The notes below the pieces were generated by a model that was not told the origin of the DNA, did not search any database, and worked only from the letters and a program-made list of their open reading frames with translations. The position numbers and the translations under genes were made by a program. This document shows positions 43,014 to 53,780 of a DNA stretch of 64,000 nucleotides, one piece after another; the stretch's first letter is position 1, and each line of letters starts with the position of its first letter. This DNA is from Cordilura impudica (taxonomy: Eukaryota > Arthropoda > Insecta > Diptera > Scathophagidae): assembly GCA_963682025.1 (NCBI GenBank), contig OY821521.1, positions 94,844,051-94,908,050 of the forward strand. The letters run 5' to 3'.

Positions 43014-44326
43014 AAGGTTCCGCCATCTAACGTTTTTTTTTTTCAACTAGTGCTTATTTCGTGAATGGTAACACTTAGCTCATGTCTGATTTGACAGATA
43101 ATAAGTTTTATCCTTCCGCTGAACGAATATGGTTGTGTATACGCTTGAACAACGCTGCGAAATATTGCGACAGTACTTTGAAAATCATGGTAATGTTGCA
43201 GAATGTGTGCGAAAATTGCGTACGGATTTTGGAAGAAGAGAAGCACCGTCAGCTCCGTATGTTCGTTATCTTGTGAAAAAATTGAAAGAAACTGGCATCC
43301 TCATCGATAAACCAAAGCGTGAAAAGCCAAAAACAGTGCGTACACCCGAGAATATTGCTGCTGTGGCAGAAAGTGTGCGTGAAGCGCCATCATTATCAAT
43401 TCACCGTCGTTCTCAAGAATTGAACATTTCGGAGGCATCATTGAGAAGAATTTTGCATAAAGACCTTGGTATGACGCCATACAAAATCCAATTGGTTCAG
43501 AAGTTGAAGCCAACTGACCATCCAATGCGTTTTCGCTTCGCTAAGTGGGCCTGCGATCGACTTACAGAAGATGCCGATTTTGCCAAAAAAAAAATCATCT
43601 TTTCAGATGAAGTTCATTTTGATCTTGGCGGGTATGTAAACAAGCAAAATTGTCGCATTTGGGGCACAGAAAACCCGCACGCATACATTGAAAAGCCGAT
43701 ACACCCAAAACTCTGTCACTGTTTGGTGCGAATTTTGGTCCAGAGGCATAATTGGGCCATTTTTCTTTGAAAATGAGCCAGGATTGGCCGTTACAGTCAA
43801 TGGCGATCATTATCGGGCCATGTTGAACGAATTTTAGTTCACAAAAATTTAAGAGGAGGATATTGGCAACATTTGGTTTCAACAGGACGGCGCTATGTGC
43901 CACACAGCCGAAGCTACCTCGATGTTTTGCGCCCTGTTTCTAAAGATCGCATTATCAGCCGCAGAGCTGATGTCGTTTGGCCACCTCGGAGCTGCGATTT
44001 GACACCCTTGGACTATTATTTGTGGGGTGCCCTCAAAGATAAGTGTTACCCCAACAAGCCAGAGACAATTGACGCTTTAAAGGACAATATTCGTGAAGCC
44101 ATTGGTGAAATACAGCTGCACACAATTGATAATGTGCTTAAAAATTGGACCGATCGTGTAGGCTACTGCATGGTCAGCCGAGGCAGCCGTTTGAATGAAA
44201 TTATTTTCCATTATTAACCGGAAGGATTGTACTTTCAAATAAAAAAAGAAATTTGAGGTAATATTCAGTAGTTTTTTTTTTTTTTTATAGCATTTTCAAA
44301 AAAAAAAAGTTATTTGGCGGACCCTT
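43014..44326 (+). mobile_element. mariner-type DNA transposon, nearly complete
   Basis: 1313 bp with TA at both edges (43012-43013 and 44327-44328). Inverted ends: AAGGTTCCGCCATCTAACGT at the left; AAGGGTCCGCCAAATAACTT read inward at the right. Both continue into a poly(T) run. It contains a single transposase frame on the plus strand with a few disruptions. Size and target site are as expected for the Tc1/mariner group. Confidence 0.9.
43129..44217 (+). pseudogene. mariner-type transposase with frameshifts and stops
   Basis: Start MVVYTLEQRCEILRQYFENH. Helix-turn-helix regions run over residues about 1-115, including LNISEASLRRILHKDLGMTP. The first catalytic aspartate is in KKIIFSDEVHFDLGGYVNKQ (residues about 160-178). 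After residue about 197 the frame shifts near 43713. TAG and TAA interrupt near 43834 and 43849. WFQQDGAMCHTAEA carries the second aspartate (43875-43910), and SCDLTPLDYYLWGALKD after another one-base shift carries the third. C-terminus: GSRLNEIIFHY stop. About 36 codons separate the last two aspartates. Catalytic residues are readable but the protein cannot be made. Confidence 0.85.
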
Positions 44327-44424
44327 TAAAAATATAGGATTCAGCACTGTTGAATTTAGTACTAATTTCGATTATTTAAAAATCAATTCTAAATTGTTTT
44401 TAACCTGTACGTAACTCAAGTGGT

Positions 44425-44520
44425 TTGGTTAATATTTGCGACCTGTAGTTTGATTGTAAGGACGGACGGACATCGTTAAAGCAGCAGAGAAAGTGATTCC
44501 GAGTGGATTGGTGTAATAAT
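44425..44520 (+). mobile_element. mini-me-like repeat, family A, copy 15 (short 3' fragment)
   Basis: ATATTTGCGACCTGTAGTTTG, then GGACGGACGGACATCGTTAA and AGAAAGTGATTCCGAGTGGA: core region only. Confidence 0.65.
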
Positions 44521-44559
44521 AATCTAACCCATAAACACAAAGTTTTAATTAAAACTCTT

Positions 44560-45060
44560 TCTTTCCTTATGCATATGAGTTTTGAATATCTTCGTGACTG
44601 TGAGTCACTTTACGTGACTATTTTAAAATCAATCTTTGGTCACAACAAGTCTATGGACCAAGTTTCAGATTGATTGTGTGAGGGTAAATGGGGTTTAAGT
44701 CACTCCGTGACTGTGTGTAACTATAAGTGACTATCTCTAAGTTAATATTTGGTGACAACAAGTCTGTGGACCAAGATTCAGATTGATTGGATGAGGGGAA
44801 ATGGGTTTTAAATCACTCCGTAACCGTGAGTTATTATGCGTGACTGTGTGTGTGGTTACAACAAGTCTATGTATAAAGTTTCAGATCGATCGGATGAGGT
44901 GAAGTGAGGTTTTAAATTACTCCGTGACTCTGCGTGACTATGCGTGACTGTGTGACTATCTTAAAATTATTCTTTGGCCACAAATAGTCTATCGACCAAG
45001 TTTCAGATCGATCGGATAAGGGGAAATGGGTTTTAAATCACTCCGTGACTGTGTGTGTAG
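44560..45060. repeat. ~110-bp tandem repeat, about four units
   Basis: Units marked by ACAACAAGTCTATGGACCAA or variants at about 44641, 44755, 44857 and 44980. Each is followed by TTTCAGATYGATYGGATGAG, GGGTTTTAAATCACTCCGTG and repeated GTGACT motifs. A further piece lies at 48978-49035 after the non-LTR cluster. Confidence 0.8.
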
Positions 45061-45118
45061 TCACGTATCCTGCCTAATCAAAGACAGAATTTCAGTATTT
45101 TTCATTTATATGCTTCTT

Positions 45119-45548
45119 CTTGGGTGTGTATACAGTCCACATGAACGGATAAAGTTTGACAGTCTTATCACGAAGCTGGAGCTTTCATCAATACCTTACT
45201 CCGAAGTCATTATATCAGGCGATTCCAATAACAATCTTTGTGAAAACTCAAATCTTACCACTATAATGTCCGTGCTTCATTAGTCAGCCGTCAACAAATA
45301 GCACTTTGCTTGATCTCTTCTTTACCAGTAAAGAAAGTAAAGTCCTTAATTATGATCAGTTAGCAGCACCAGCATTCTCGAGGGATGATCTACTCTTTTT
45401 ATCATACGATTTTGCAATAGAAACCCGGCCCCAAACATTTACTTCTCGTGATTTTGATAATATTGATATCTTGGCTTTGGTATATGATCTTTGCTCTACT
45501 CCATGGGTTCAAATTTTCTATTTACTGACTGTTGGAGATCAACTATGA
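45119..45548 (+). pseudogene. Non-LTR endonuclease C-terminal half
   Basis: GCVYSPHERIKFDSLITKLE, then YSEVIISGDSNNNLCENSNL (the GDFN catalytic motif appears as GDSN). A stop at 45281-45283 and a frame change lead to LLDLFFTSKESKVLNYDQLA and FSRDDLLFLSYDFAIE (the S-D-H-x-L motif appears as SRDDL). Two of the conserved endonuclease residues are therefore altered. Confidence 0.7.
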
Positions 45549-45582
45549 TTTCTTAATGGTAAAATTTTAGGAATTTACAACA

Positions 45583-46700
45583 AACATGTCCTCGTTAAAA
45601 CGAAAACCGTTAAAAATACCTTCGTTTACAATGGAAACCAAGATGCTAATAGAAAACCGTGATAATCTGTAGCAGAAGTGGAAACGTTACAGAATATCAG
45701 AATATCACGACGAATATAAGATGGCTAAGAAAGCGGTTGTTTCCAAAATAAGGCATGATAAGTCTTCTTATTATTTTAATAAATTTGAAACAGCTATTGA
45801 AAGTAAAAAACCTGGAAATAAATACGCGAAATCGGAATAAATAAGACAATTAATCAATCAATGTATGTTGACATTAATGCGCTAAATGAAGCCTTTGTAA
45901 ATATTCCTCTACTGGCCGTAAATAACGAATTCTATGATGATTGTCCATCTTACAATCCAAACATTCCAAAATTTAACTTTCAATGTGTAACACTAACAGA
46001 GGTAGTTGAAAGTTTTAATGCTATTAAATCGAATGCAGTGAGCCTTGATAATATATACCTCAGATTTTTATAAATGATTTTATTATGGATTGTCCATTTC
46101 AATTTGTACTTGTTTAACTCCATAATCACTACCAGAATCTATCCAATGGAGTGGAAAGATGCCGAAATTATACCAGTATCAAAAATGGGTAACGAATACC
46201 GCCCGATTGCAATTCTTTCCTACCTCTCACAGATAAATATTTAGGTATTTAAACGACAACAACTTACTTACAGAGCGTGAATCCGGTTTCAGACCATAAC
46301 AGCTTTATCTAATGTAGATGAGGAGATAAGAAGTAACATGGATTATGGAAAAATATCTTTTTGATTTTATTGGACCACTCAAATGCATTTGACACGGTGC
46401 ACCACTCAATTTTATGCCGCAAACTGAAGAAGTTTTTTAACTTCAGAGCATTGGCAGTTAGAATTATGTCGTCATATCTCACAAGCAGATCCCAATCTAT
46501 TGCTAATGGTAGCTCCATCTCAAACTCACTACAAGTTATAAGAGTAAGGGAGCACAGGGCTCGATCCTTGGACCTCTACTTTATTCGATATATGCCAATG
46601 ATCTTCCACAACAAATTAAATTCTTTAACTTTCAGATGGACGCTGATGACATTCAGCTACATTTAAGTAGTACCAAAACTCAATTATTTCCAAAACTCTA
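45583..46700 (+). pseudogene. Non-LTR linker and reverse transcriptase fingers/palm
   Basis: Linker MAKKAVVSKIRHDKSSYYFN (45721-45780). RT entry FNFQCVTLTEVVESFNAIKS (45973-46032), then SIITTRIYPMEWKDAEIIPV and EYRPIAILSYLS. Palm: LLDHSNAFDTVHHSILCRKL (46362-46421; D at LLDHSNAFD). The F/A-DD region appears after a shift as MDADDIQLHLSS (46635-46670). Several stops and shifts, so not functional. Confidence 0.75.
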
Positions 46701-47200
46701 GAACTAAATTATGATCTCAAACGAATTCTAAATTGGGCAACAGCAAATGGCCTACGACTTAATCCAAATAAATGTAAGTGCATTATAATAAAGAAGAAAG
46801 TGATGCATTTGGAGAATGAGATAAAGGTCTTCCTTGGGGGCTCTAAAATTGATATCGTTGACTCTGTAAAAAATCTCGGTATTGTGTTTAATGGAACTCT
46901 GACTTGGTCAGATCATATTAATTAATACTGTGACAGAATTTATAGCATCTTAAGAAGCTTATGTTTAACACAGCACTTTACTCCACCGATATTTACTCTT
47001 ACAATATTACTATATGCATCTGAGGTTTTCACAGGTTGCAACTCTAGTGATAACAGGAAACTAACTGTAACTTTCAACAATATTATTCGGTATATCTTTG
47101 GATAAGGATAATTTGATCATGTATTCCAATACTCGCTTCATGTCTTCAACATGTCATTTGACAACTACAGTGCGTTCATAAATGATAGCGCATTTGGTAA
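46700..47200 (+). pseudogene. Non-LTR reverse transcriptase thumb region
   Basis: RILNWATANGLRLNPNKCKC, then VDSVKNLGIVFNGTLTWSDH and CDRIYSILRSLCLTQHFTPP follow the palm. A stop sits at 46924. Ends near RKLTVTFNNIIRYIFG at about 47104. Confidence 0.7.
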
Positions 47201-47485
47201 TCTGTGAATCAATGTTATATAAAACTATAACTATGCATGTTATAATTATCATCTCTTTATGGAACATGTATTAATATGTTCTCTTTCCAAAACTAAACTT
47301 ATATTGCACAAATCTTCCATTAATCAGAAATACTGTTATTAAAATCTCTTACATCCCAATAGTTGCCATATTAAAGCGTTCAAATAGTTTAGCACAACTG
47401 CAACAAAGTCTTTGCTTGACAAAAGGTAAAGTTTTAATACAACATATTTTATTTAATTTTATTAAAAACATTAGTAATAAGAAAA

Positions 47486-47860
47486 ATGCCACGAGGACAA
47501 GTGTTAAGTGAATTTGAAAAAGGTCAAATTTTAATTTTGGTTGAAAATGGTGCATCAAAAGCACAAATTGCAAGTGAAATCGACAGGAGTCAAAAGGTTA
47601 TTTATCATTATTTGAAAAATATTGAAAATTATGGCAAAAATTAAAGCAGTGGTAGAAAAAATAAGTTGAATGAATGCGAGCGTCGACTTATTTTGAACAC
47701 AGCAAGCAACAGCACCAAAAGCTCTGCCCAACTTTTCTGGATGCGTTTCAAACAAAGTGTGCAAAACTACCATTTGGAATGTTCTTAAATCTTCCAAACA
47801 TATTCGAAGACAAAGAATGTAGAAAATTCCTCGTGCATATGTTTTGTTGCTCACTGTGTA
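47486..47860 (+). pseudogene. Tc1/Tc3-like transposase N-terminal fragment
   Basis: ATG at 47486: MPRGQVLSEFEKGQILILVE, then IASEIDRSQKVIYHYLKNIE and NYGKN, a stop at 47642-47644, then KLNECERRLILNTASNSTKS. This is the bipartite helix-turn-helix DNA-binding region of Tc1-type transposases. The catalytic domain is missing after about 47740. The fragment lies between the two non-LTR copies and has no clear ends. Confidence 0.7.
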
Positions 47861-48124
47861 AACGGGGTTGTTAATAAATAGTCTTAAAAGATATGCTAGT
47901 CAATATTATCTAATTCAATTGAGAAGAAATGCCTTTCAAATGGTATATTTTTCCTCAAAATCGGTTGGTAATTAAAGCGTAGAAGAGGTCACAAGAAATT
48001 GCCGATTAATATTATAGATATCTTGGCTGTTTTTCAACTGATTTTTTTTTTTAATTTATTAGAATCACTTTAATCGGAACGCAATTATTAATATAAGATT
48101 TTCGTGAAATATAGGAGACAAAAT

Positions 48125-48970
48125 GTAACAAATTCTATGATGATTTTCCATCTTACAATCCAAACATTCCAAAATTTAACTTTCAATGTGTAACTCTAAC
48201 AGAGGTAGTTGAAAGTTTCCATGCTATTAAGTCGAATGCAGTGGGCCTTGACAATATATGCCCCACATTTTTAGAAATGATTTTACTATGGATTGCCCGT
48301 TTCAAATTGTACTTGTTTAACTCCATAATCACTACCAGCATCTTTCCAATGGAGTAGAAACATGCCAAAATTATACCAGTACCAAAAACGGGTAGCGAAT
48401 ACCGCCCGATTGCAATTCTTCAATATCTCTCAAAAGCACCTTTTACACAGACAAATCTTTAGGTATTTAAACGACAACAACTTACTTACAGAGCGTCAAT
48501 CCGGTTTCGCTATATCTTTGGATTAAGAAAATTTGATCGCGTATCCCAATACTCGTGTCATGTCTTTCATATGTCCTTTGACAACTATATTAAATTGAAG
48601 AATATTATACTTCTACATAACATTATTATAACAAAGGCTCCAAAATATCTTTAAAGTGCGCAAGATTTTCCAGAGTAAATCAAATAATTCAATTTAAGTA
48701 CCGGGACCATGCATCTGAATGTCAATTTTTTATTCTAACTATTCGTCTCTGCAACCAATTTCCTAATGTTATGAAAAATACATCAATACTTTAATTGATT
48801 TTATTTGATTTTTTAATGTTTTCCAATTTATAATATATTAAATTTAGATTAAGAGTTACTGATGTTAAATATAATAATAACTTATCTGATTCCATTACTG
48901 TAATTTATAAGATACTCTGTCTTGTTGTAATGGAAAATCAAATATAATATGTAAATAAATACAAAAATAT
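48125..48970 (+). mobile_element. Second, internally deleted copy of non-LTR relic 2
   Basis: 48130-48510 repeats 45926-46295 almost base for base (FNFQCVTLTEVVESF, EYRPIAILQYLSKA, LTERQSGF). It then jumps directly to RYIFGLRKFDRVSQYSCHVF, which corresponds to 47090-47150 of the first copy. This skips about 0.8 kb of RT. It retains the 3' end missing from copy 1, closing with ATACAAAAATATAAATACAA. Confidence 0.75.
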
Positions 48971-48977
48971 AAATACA

Positions 48978-49060
48978 AGACCATGGGCCAAGTTTCAGAT
49001 CGATTGGATGAAGGGGAATGGGGTTGCCACATGGCAGCTAGACAGACAGACAGACAGAGT
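48978..49060. repeat. Displaced unit of the ~110-bp tandem repeat
   Basis: ATGGGCCAAGTTTCAGATCG followed by ATTGGATGAAGGGGAATGGG matches the 44560-45060 units. It ends with an (AGAC)n run (49040-49058). Confidence 0.7.
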
Positions 49061-51055
49061 ATGAGTTAAAAGAAATAGTTTAAAAAGTGTATCTAAGTCA
49101 ATTTTTTTTTACAAATATTAGCGTAAACTCAATGTTACCGCACCATATAGAGGTAAAAAAACTTAATAATTTCATCAAATTTCCTTTGTTTTAAAGGTTC
49201 GTTCAACCGTAAGCCAATAAGTCAAAATAGAATAAAATCAAAAACAAAAAACAAAAATTGTCTAAATAAAAGTCATCAATACATTAAATAAATAAACTGA
49301 CAAACAGAAAACCATTAAAAATGTCAGGAACACTGACCTTCTCCTAAATGTTGTTTAAATTGCCATTGAGATTCTTGTCGTTGTTGATGTTAATGTTCAT
49401 GTTCATACAGACAATGGTATTAAACACTCAAGTGGTTTTGCCCAGTAGCATTTAGCAGCAGTTGGGAGGGGGGAGAAAACAAAAATAAATATATATATAT
49501 ATATATATATAAATTTTCCAAGCACCATGATTGGAAAATGTATAGACAAGAAAATGTTATTTATCTCTTTTAAAAACGAGTAATGTTTCGATTAAATATT
49601 TTCAGAAATGAAATAAACGCACGATAATTGCGAAACATAGCAATCCATTAGAGTGGGAATTAACTTGAATTGGAATTAATATCGTTTCAAAAATTGGATT
49701 AGAATACTTCAGAACAACACATACTGCCACATTTTGTATGCTGCCTTCGGAAATATTCCGTGTTTATGTCAGAAAAGATTTTGCAACAAGATGAATTCAT
49801 TTAGAAAATCTCTATAAAAAGCAGAATTCTAAAAGTAAAATATATACTGTTGGTTATCCTCGAAAAAAACGAAACACTATTAAATGTCACCCTACAATAG
49901 ATGGCAAACAAAATCTTTCGCTTAACATCATGATATTCGAACTATATTTAGTTTTCAAAAACCAGTAAAATCGTTTGTTTATGTCCAAATATGTTGGCCA
50001 TAATAATCTATTGACCGTTAAAAACACATACTATCACATAAACAATATACAAAGTACTTTGTTTTGTTGTTTTGCTCTTTTTTGTTTGTGCGGTATTTGT
50101 AATGTGAAAGGAGAGTACGTTTAAAAATTTCTCTGTGTGTTCATGTGGTACTCGTATGTCTATTTAGAAGATACTTATTTGTTGCTTAAGTTATTTTCAA
50201 AGAACAAAACAAAAAACTTAAACCTCTGTGCTATCAAATGTGTAAGTAATCTGCTGATGTTGGCTCTTCAATGGTGGCTGTTTTCAGCATGTACTATGAC
50301 GACCATCAACAACAACAATTGTACAAATGTGTGTTAAAGAATTCACCTCCAGCTCTTGTTACACACTTCTTCAATTGCTAAGGACCCTCGAGGCTTTTCA
50401 TACATAACTACACCAATACTAATACCAAACTTAAGGATATATTCGATACGAATCAACAGCAACAACAACAATATCATAAAGACAAAAACTAATGAAGGTT
50501 TTAAAGACTACATGAAAATTTGCTAAAGTATTTAAACCCTACAGCGCACATTGTTACACATTGTAAGCGCCTCATCGAGCCATGATCGCGAAAATAGCTT
50601 AAGTGACATGATATTCAGTTTTCGTTTTTTGTTGAAAATGGATCAAGTACCGGTACGAAGTACCATTACGAGTTTATAGCAACATAAATTTTAGCTTAAC
50701 TGCACATTCTTACTATGTTTTCATATTAAAGCTAAAGCTAAAATAAATACAAAAACTTTCTCCTTAAAATTTTGATTTGGGCACTTAAGCTATTTTGGTA
50801 ATGTCAACCACACTTCTTCTGAAAGCGACATTGGTGAATGAATAGAATTCTACCAAATATATTAAAGTAAATATAAAAAAAATAAACTTTCAATTCTATA
50901 CAATATCAGATTGAAATTGCAATTATCTAAGTTATTATTGAGAATTATAAATTTATATTGAGATATCATAAAAATTAGAAAATAAATTCAAACTGTATTT
51001 TAAAAAATTCATATTAGCAAAGTAATCTCTATAATGAAAACGAAAAGCTTTAATT
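49061..51055. other. Spacer without recognised feature
   Basis: Includes a (TA)n run at 49486-49512 and CAACAACAAC tracts (50307, 50457). No protein similarity recognised. This is the largest interval here that looks like ordinary fly intergenic or intronic DNA. Confidence 0.5.
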
Positions 51056-51057
51056 GA

Positions 51058-51360
51058 AACAAGTAGAAAATTTTAGTACATCTAGGCCAACTATCCAATA
51101 CCATACACCATGAGTAAGGATCCTAGGTCCAATTTATTGAATACAGAAAATAATGTTAAACCCAGTTTGAGTGTCATTGTTGTGAATTTGTTGCCGGCTG
51201 AATGCAAAAACTTCACGTCGCATTCTATTCTAAGATCGGGAAGCTACTGGTAAAGGGTACTATGAGTAAAAATGATTCTAGAGGATTTATTTGTGGAATA
51301 CTACTTAATGGGTGTAACAGATTTAAATTACACCGAGATCTATGTGATAATTTTGATTCT
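51058..51360 (+). mobile_element. mini-me-like repeat, family A, copy 16 (diverged, runs into minisatellite)
   Basis: ACAAGTAGAAAATTTTAGTA, CATCTAGGCCAACTATCCAA and ACCATACACCATGAG correspond to the family start. The body continues to GATAATTTTGATTCTTTAAG, where the minisatellite begins instead of the usual continuation. Confidence 0.65.
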
Positions 51361-51885
51361 TTAAGTAAAAGTTTTTTCTTGAAAACGGTAATTTCTTAAA
51401 GAGTTTCCTTTTTTAAGAAAAGATTGTTTTAAGAATATGTACTTTTCTAAGAAAATGTGATTTCTTAAGAAAATTTACCATTTTACGAAAAGGCAATTTT
51501 ATAAGAAAAGTTACCTTATTAAGGAAATGTACTTTTTAAGAAAAGGTAATTTTTTAAGAAAAGATGTTTTTTTTAAGAATATATATTTTTTAGGAGGAGG
51601 AACTTCTTTAAGAAAAGCTATTTAAAAAAAAATTACATGTTTCAGAAAGGCACATTTTTGAGGGACGGTTGTTTTATAATAAAAGGTGCGTTTTAAAGAA
51701 AATTTGATTTTTTAAGAAAACGACTTTTCTAAGAAAGATAATTTTAAAGCAGATGTATTCCTTAGAAAAAGGTACTTCTTCAAGAAATGTTACTTTTCAA
51801 GAAAAGTAAGTACTTTTTATGGAAAGGTACTTTCATAATAAAAGGTACTTTCTTAAGAAAATAAACTTTTTTGACGAAACGCAGT
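51361..51885 (-). repeat. Degenerate ~18-bp minisatellite, array 2 (reverse orientation)
   Basis: Repeated TTAAGAAAAGGTAATTTTTT-type units, the reverse complement of arrays 1, 4 and 5. It begins inside mini-me copy 16 and ends just before copy 17. Confidence 0.75.
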
Positions 51886-51939
51886 TTGCATTTTGTATTT
51901 GTATTTTTATTTATTTGTTTTCCGAAGCAACAAGACTAA

Positions 51940-52560
51940 CAAGTATGAAAATTATAGTAGGCCTAAACCGACTATACGATACCCTATACCATGCGTTTAA
52001 AGACCCTATATCTTTGGTCCAACCATTTAGATATAGAAAATAAGCTTAAACAAAATTTGAGTGGCAAATTTTTTTGTCTTCGGATATGAATAACTTCATA
52101 TCGGATGCTATATTTATATGGGGACTAGGTTGATAAATAAACCGAACCTGACCATATTTGGTAAGGTCACGTATTTTTTGCAAAAACATATGCAAACCAA
52201 ATATGCATATTTTTGGACTACTGATAAATGGAAGTAATAAACATATACAAACCCAACCGAGATTTATGTGATAATTTTGATGTTATTGCAATTTAAGGCG
52301 ATCTCATGGGGACTATGTCTGAACATAAACCGATTTTCAATAACGTTCATTCTACGGCCGATAGAAGCTCATAGACTAAATTTCGTCAAAATATATTCAT
52401 ATCTGCGACCTGTAGTTTGATTACAAGGTTAACAAGGGCACACCGACGGACGAACGGACATCGCTAAATCGACTCAGAAAGTGATTCTGCGTCGATCGGT
52501 ATCATTTTTGGTAGTTACAAACATCAGCACAAAGTCATTATACCCTGACCATATAGTTGA
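51940..52560 (+). mobile_element. mini-me-like repeat, family A, copy 17
   Basis: ACAAGTATGAAAATTATAGT, then AGGCCTAAACCGACTATACG and CCTATACCATGCG. An internal deletion lies near 52200, the core ATCGCTAAATCGACTCAGAA near 52460, and the end is an eroded CATATAGTTGAC. Confidence 0.75.
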
Positions 52561-52607
52561 CTATTTTAATAGCTTTAACATAATAGATATATCATTAAGT
52601 TAAAAAT

Positions 52608-53175
52608 AACAAGTAAGAAAATTATGGTCGATCTAGACCGACCAAACGATACCCTATAAAATGCGTTTACAGACCCTATCTCTTAGGACCAAATAATTGA
52701 TTATAGAAAATAAGCATAAATCAAATTTGAGTGACATTGTTATTACTTTTGTTACCTTTGAATATGAAAAAGTTCATATCGCATGCTATACTTATATGGA
52801 GACTAGGTCGAAAAATGGACCGATGCAGACCATATCTGCAATGTCACTTATTTTTTGCAGAAATATAGAAATACCAGATTTGAAAAAATCTGTCCAATAT
52901 CTTGGTTTTAATAGAGTTAATTGAAGATCGGGAAGCAGCTTTATATGTGGGCTATGACTAAGAATTGACCTATAGGGTTTATTTTTTGACCACTGATTTA
53001 ATGGATGTAATAATCATAGACAAACCCAATTTGCTTGAGATCTATATGATAATTTGGGATTTATGACAATTTAAGTTGATTTCATAGGGGTCATTTGTAT
53101 GGGGACTAGGTCTGAACATGCAGCGAATGTCACCAGTTTCAACTGAATTCAGCTATGGCCGAAAGAAGCTTGTAT
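52608..53175 (+). mobile_element. mini-me-like repeat, family A, copy 18 (truncated by minisatellite)
   Basis: ACAAGTAAGAAAATTATGGT, then GATCTAGACCGACCAAACGA and the body through GCTATGGCCGAAAGAAGCTT. There it is replaced by minisatellite array 3. Confidence 0.75.
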
Positions 53176-53184
53176 TATATATTT

Positions 53185-53390
53185 TTTGATTATTAAGAAC
53201 TAATTTTTTTAGGAAATTTTATTTCATAAGAAATTGTAATTATATAAGAAAATATAAAGGTGTTTTTTCGAGAAAAGTTATTTGTTTAAGAAAATTTAAA
53301 TTTAAAATACTTTTATAAAGTAAGATACTTTTATAAGAAAAGGCACACTCTTAAGAAAAAATAGTTTTTTTTTTTTTTTAAGGGAGGTAA
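53185..53390 (-). repeat. Degenerate ~18-bp minisatellite, array 3 (reverse orientation)
   Basis: TTTATAAGAAAAGGCACACT- and TTAAGAAAATTTAAATT-type units in the same orientation as array 2. Confidence 0.6.
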
Positions 53391-53420
53391 AAATCAAAGT
53401 CCGGGAAATCATGTTTCATA

Positions 53421-53780
53421 AAAAAAATTCATGTTGCATAATGGACGACGAGACGTACGTAACGGCAAATTATTTGCAGCTTCCGGGTCAAGATGTTTAA
53501 ATCGCAAATGGTCGAAGATTAGTTTAGGAACAAAAGGGAAACGAAATTAAAAAGAAAAAAAAATCTGGTATGGCAAGCAATATGCAGTAAAAAAGGCTCC
53601 ATAAGCCAACACAACAAATTTTTGGAATCCTGTAACTACGGTAAGAGAGCTCTTGAGTGGTACAAGATCAATAGCGTATTTTTTGTACCAAGTGAGGCCA
53701 TTCCTCCAAACTGTCGAAATTTATGCCGAAGCAACTTATTTAGCCCTTGTGAAATGGAGTTGTAGAGCACAAAAAAGTGA
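53421..53780 (+). pseudogene. mariner-type (IS630/Tc1 group) transposase core fragment
   Basis: MDDETYVTANYLQLPGQDV (53441-53497) carries the D-E-T-Y version of the first catalytic aspartate. After stops, TKLKRKKNLVWQAICSKKGS (53545-53600) and LEWYKINSVFFVPSEAIPPN (53655-53715) follow. The last corresponds to the third-aspartate region (P-P-N-C). The segment with the second aspartate is deleted. Frameshifts throughout. Confidence 0.6.

Larger units (their letters stand above)
45065..47340 (+). mobile_element. Jockey-like non-LTR retrotransposon relic 2
   Basis: Plus-strand endonuclease C-terminal half, linker, and RT from fingers to thumb in order, with numerous stops and shifts. The 5' end abuts the tandem repeat at about 45062. 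Sequence after 47200 decays into non-coding. Confidence 0.75.
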
